Shown in pieces: positions 62,659-64,000 of a DNA stretch of 64,000 nt. How positions within the stretch are numbered: position 1 is the stretch's first letter; every line of letters starts with the position of its first letter. Location of the stretch: positions 1 through 64,000 of the forward strand of contig CAKOWY010000002.1 in the NCBI GenBank assembly GCA_934129895.1, read 5' to 3'. This DNA comes from an uncultured Clostridia bacterium (lineage in GTDB: Bacteria > Bacillota > Clostridia > TANB77 > CAG-508). The translations under genes were made by a program, and so were the position numbers. A model generated the notes under the pieces. The model was not told where the DNA came from. It saw only the letters and a program-made list of their open reading frames with translations, and searched no databases.

Positions 62659-63618
62659 TTAGTAATCCATTGTTATAGTAGTTCTATTAGTATAGTTAGT
62701 TTTATTATTACTTGACAAATATTCATCATAATTCAATATAATATCATTAAATGTTAAATATTTTGCACTATTTGAAATACTATATGATTTATTAAATTTT
62801 ACTTTATATTTTTTTATATCTTTAGCATCCATAACTACATTTCCATAATCAAATTCATTATTTATTGCAGAATATTTTGTTCCTGATTTATTTTCTAAAT
62901 ATAGTTTCTTTGTAGATTTATCTCCTGTTAAACACATTTTATTTTCTGTTTTATTTCTTATTTCAATTTCTGCTTCTTCATAAGTTGCAAAAATATTTAC
63001 TTTTCCAATTTTAATATAAATATTATCATCATTATATTCTTTATTTTTATTTGTTGAATAAATAAAATTATTTATATTTATTTTATAAATACCATTTTCT
63101 TCAAAAAATGTATAGTATTCTTGTACAGAACTTTGATCTCCACCAGTTGCCATCATATCACCAAAAAAGTTAATTAAATATGTAGTATATTTTCCATCTT
63201 TAGACCATTTTACCATAGAATATTCTTGAGACTCTGAAAATCTCTTTTTTAAATAATATTTATCAAAATCATCTTCACTTGTATAATTAAATACTTCTTT
63301 ACATTCATCAGTAAGAAAAGAATATGCACTTGATATATCTCCTTTATTACATGAAGCAACAAATAACTTCATTGCATTTTCTAGCGAATCTCCTGTTAAA
63401 TTGTCAGTTTCACTTTTTTGTATATTATCTAATGTATAATTATTTCCAATTGTATAATTTTTTGATGAATTATTATTACCATATTTTATTGAATTTTCCT
63501 TTTCTTGCTCTTCATAAAAATAATTTAATAGTTTAATCCCAAGTAACAAAAATATTACAACAATTACAACAATTACAATTGCAGTAGAATTTCTATTAAT
63601 AAAACTTCTAATTCCCAT
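62659..63618 (-). CDS. membrane-anchored NTF2-like-looking protein, unknown
   Basis: 319 residues. Membrane helix at about 12-32, a Asn/Lys-rich linker, then an alpha/beta domain at about 75-185 (ENAMKLFVASCNKGDISSAYSFLTDECKEVF, then SVQEYYTFFEENGIYKININNF) that looks NTF2-like, followed by a beta-rich C-terminal domain (KINIFATYEEAEIEIRNKTENKMCL, with LENKSGTKYSAINNEF). Same helix-plus-domain plan as the 423-residue protein two genes downstream. AAAGGA site. It lies 16 bases before the NlpC/P60 gene, so part of the same operon. Confidence 0.65.
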   Translation of the reverse strand: MGIRSFINRNSTAIVIVVIVVIFLLLGIKLLNYFYEEQEKENSIKYGNNNSSKNYTIGNNYTLDNIQKSETDNLTGDSLENAMKLFVASCNKGDISSAYSFLTDECKEVFNYTSEDDFDKYYLKKRFSESQEYSMVKWSKDGKYTTYLINFFGDMMATGGDQSSVQEYYTFFEENGIYKININNFIYSTNKNKEYNDDNIYIKIGKVNIFATYEEAEIEIRNKTENKMCLTGDKSTKKLYLENKSGTKYSAINNEFDYGNVVMDAKDIKKYKVKFNKSYSISNSAKYLTFNDIILNYDEYLSSNNKTNYTNRTTITMDY

Positions 63619-63635
63619 ATAAAATTCCTTTCTAT

Positions 63636-63670
63636 AATTATGGTCAGTTAAACATTAACTAACCATAATT
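63636..63670 (-). repeat. 16-bp inverted repeat between two genes of the operon
   Basis: Arms 63636-63651 and 63655-63670 pair with one mismatch around a 3-base loop, overlapping the stop of the upstream gene. No T run follows on the minus strand, so this is not a normal terminator; it may be an mRNA-processing or stabilising hairpin. Confidence 0.6.
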
Positions 63671-64000
63671 AATTATTATTAACTCTATCAAAATCTCTTA
63701 CATTTTCAATAAATGTTTCATGCATCCTTCTTACTGCATTTAAAGAATGTGATCCTCCATAATATTTTGCTTGTGCTTTTAGATATTTTTCTCTTCTGTC
63801 ATTATCAACCATTACCCAGTAATTTCCTGATCCTATCAATTCTTGTTTATATCTTAATGTTGCAATTGCTAGTTTATCTGCTTCTTCTGCAGTACTTGCT
63901 TTTCCTTGACTTAATAAATGATCTGCATAGTTTAAAGCCTGTTTTTGATCAGAGAAATCTGTTACACCATATTGTATATATCTATCTCTTACTCTTTTTC
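63669..64000 (-). CDS. C-terminal part of an unknown protein, cut by the window edge
   Basis: An open minus-strand frame of about 110 codons ends at TAA 63669-63671. It is charged and helical: RVRDRYIQYGVTDFSDQKQA, then HLLSQGKASTAEEADKLAIATLRYKQELIGSGNYWVMVDNDRREKYLKAQAKYYGGSHSLNAVRRMHETFIENV. I do not recognise it. It leads the rest of the operon, so it may be part of the same secretion-type locus. Confidence 0.6.
   Translation of the reverse strand, partial: KRVRDRYIQYGVTDFSDQKQALNYADHLLSQGKASTAEEADKLAIATLRYKQELIGSGNYWVMVDNDRREKYLKAQAKYYGGSHSLNAVRRMHETFIENVRDFDRVNNN

Overview
The window is very AT-rich DNA from an endospore-forming, Clostridia-type Firmicute, probably an uncultured or gut-associated low-GC lineage (the lineage is inference). 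The evidence is a set of sporulation and spore genes (spoIIR, spmA, spmB, ypeB, an alpha/beta-type SASP, a CotF-like coat protein, a GerMN protein), the Firmicute gene order recR-ebfC-dnaX-SRP RNA-tadA, Gram-positive LPXTG surface proteins, and strong AGGAGG-type ribosome binding sites with sigma-A promoters of 17-bp spacing. Both ends cut through genes.

Layout. 0.1-6.7 kb: a small Asn/Tyr-rich protein, then on the minus strand the elongation and division cluster radC-mreB-mreC-mreD-pbp2-minC. 6.9-11.5 kb: a MecA-like adaptor with an apparent +1 frameshift, an M23 peptidase, two small coat-type proteins and PcrA helicase. 11.6-20.4 kb: an accessory-looking block with oleate hydratase, a TetR regulator, three DUF2207 membrane paralogs and an alpha/beta hydrolase. 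20.5-25.5 kb: ZIP transporter, prfA and a YhaN/YhaO-like nuclease pair. 25.7-30.2 kb: an LPXTG protein and a type IV coupling protein (VirD4/TraG type) operon with two small unknown genes. 30.3-36.3 kb: zinc-finger-less DnaJ, murF, SASP, ypeB, a UgtP-type glycosyltransferase and recR. 36.4-40.9 kb: ebfC, dnaX, SRP RNA, tadA, tRNA-Arg(CCT) with a duplicated 3' tail, and a TtcA-like thiolase. 40.9-48.2 kb: one giant 2425-residue LPXTG/SpaA-repeat surface protein. 48.4-51.5 kb: phosphoglucomutase and a UDP-sugar pyrophosphorylase. 51.6-57.8 kb: spoIIR-murA-walJ, spmA-spmB, an AbrB-type regulator and rsmI. 58-64 kb: a GerMN protein, then a minus-strand operon of two membrane-anchored proteins with NTF2-like-looking domains, a membrane-anchored NlpC/P60-like protein and a truncated gene.

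How the genes fit together. Cell-wall elongation (MreBCD, PBP2, MurF, MurA), wall remodelling (M23 peptidase), surface anchoring (two LPXTG proteins, no sortase in the window) and sporulation dominate. Phosphoglucomutase, the UDP-sugar pyrophosphorylase and the UgtP-like enzyme could form a Glc-6-P to Glc-1-P to UDP-Glc to glycolipid route. The coupling protein near 28 kb and the 58.7-64 kb operon look like parts of a type IV secretion-like machine embedded among core genes; no relaxase or integrase is visible. The most unusual items are this split secretion-like system, the DUF2207/hydrolase/TetR cassette, the tRNA-tail repeat near 39.9 kb, a Spo0A-box-like promoter at 55.3 kb that points at no gene, and the mecA frameshift.
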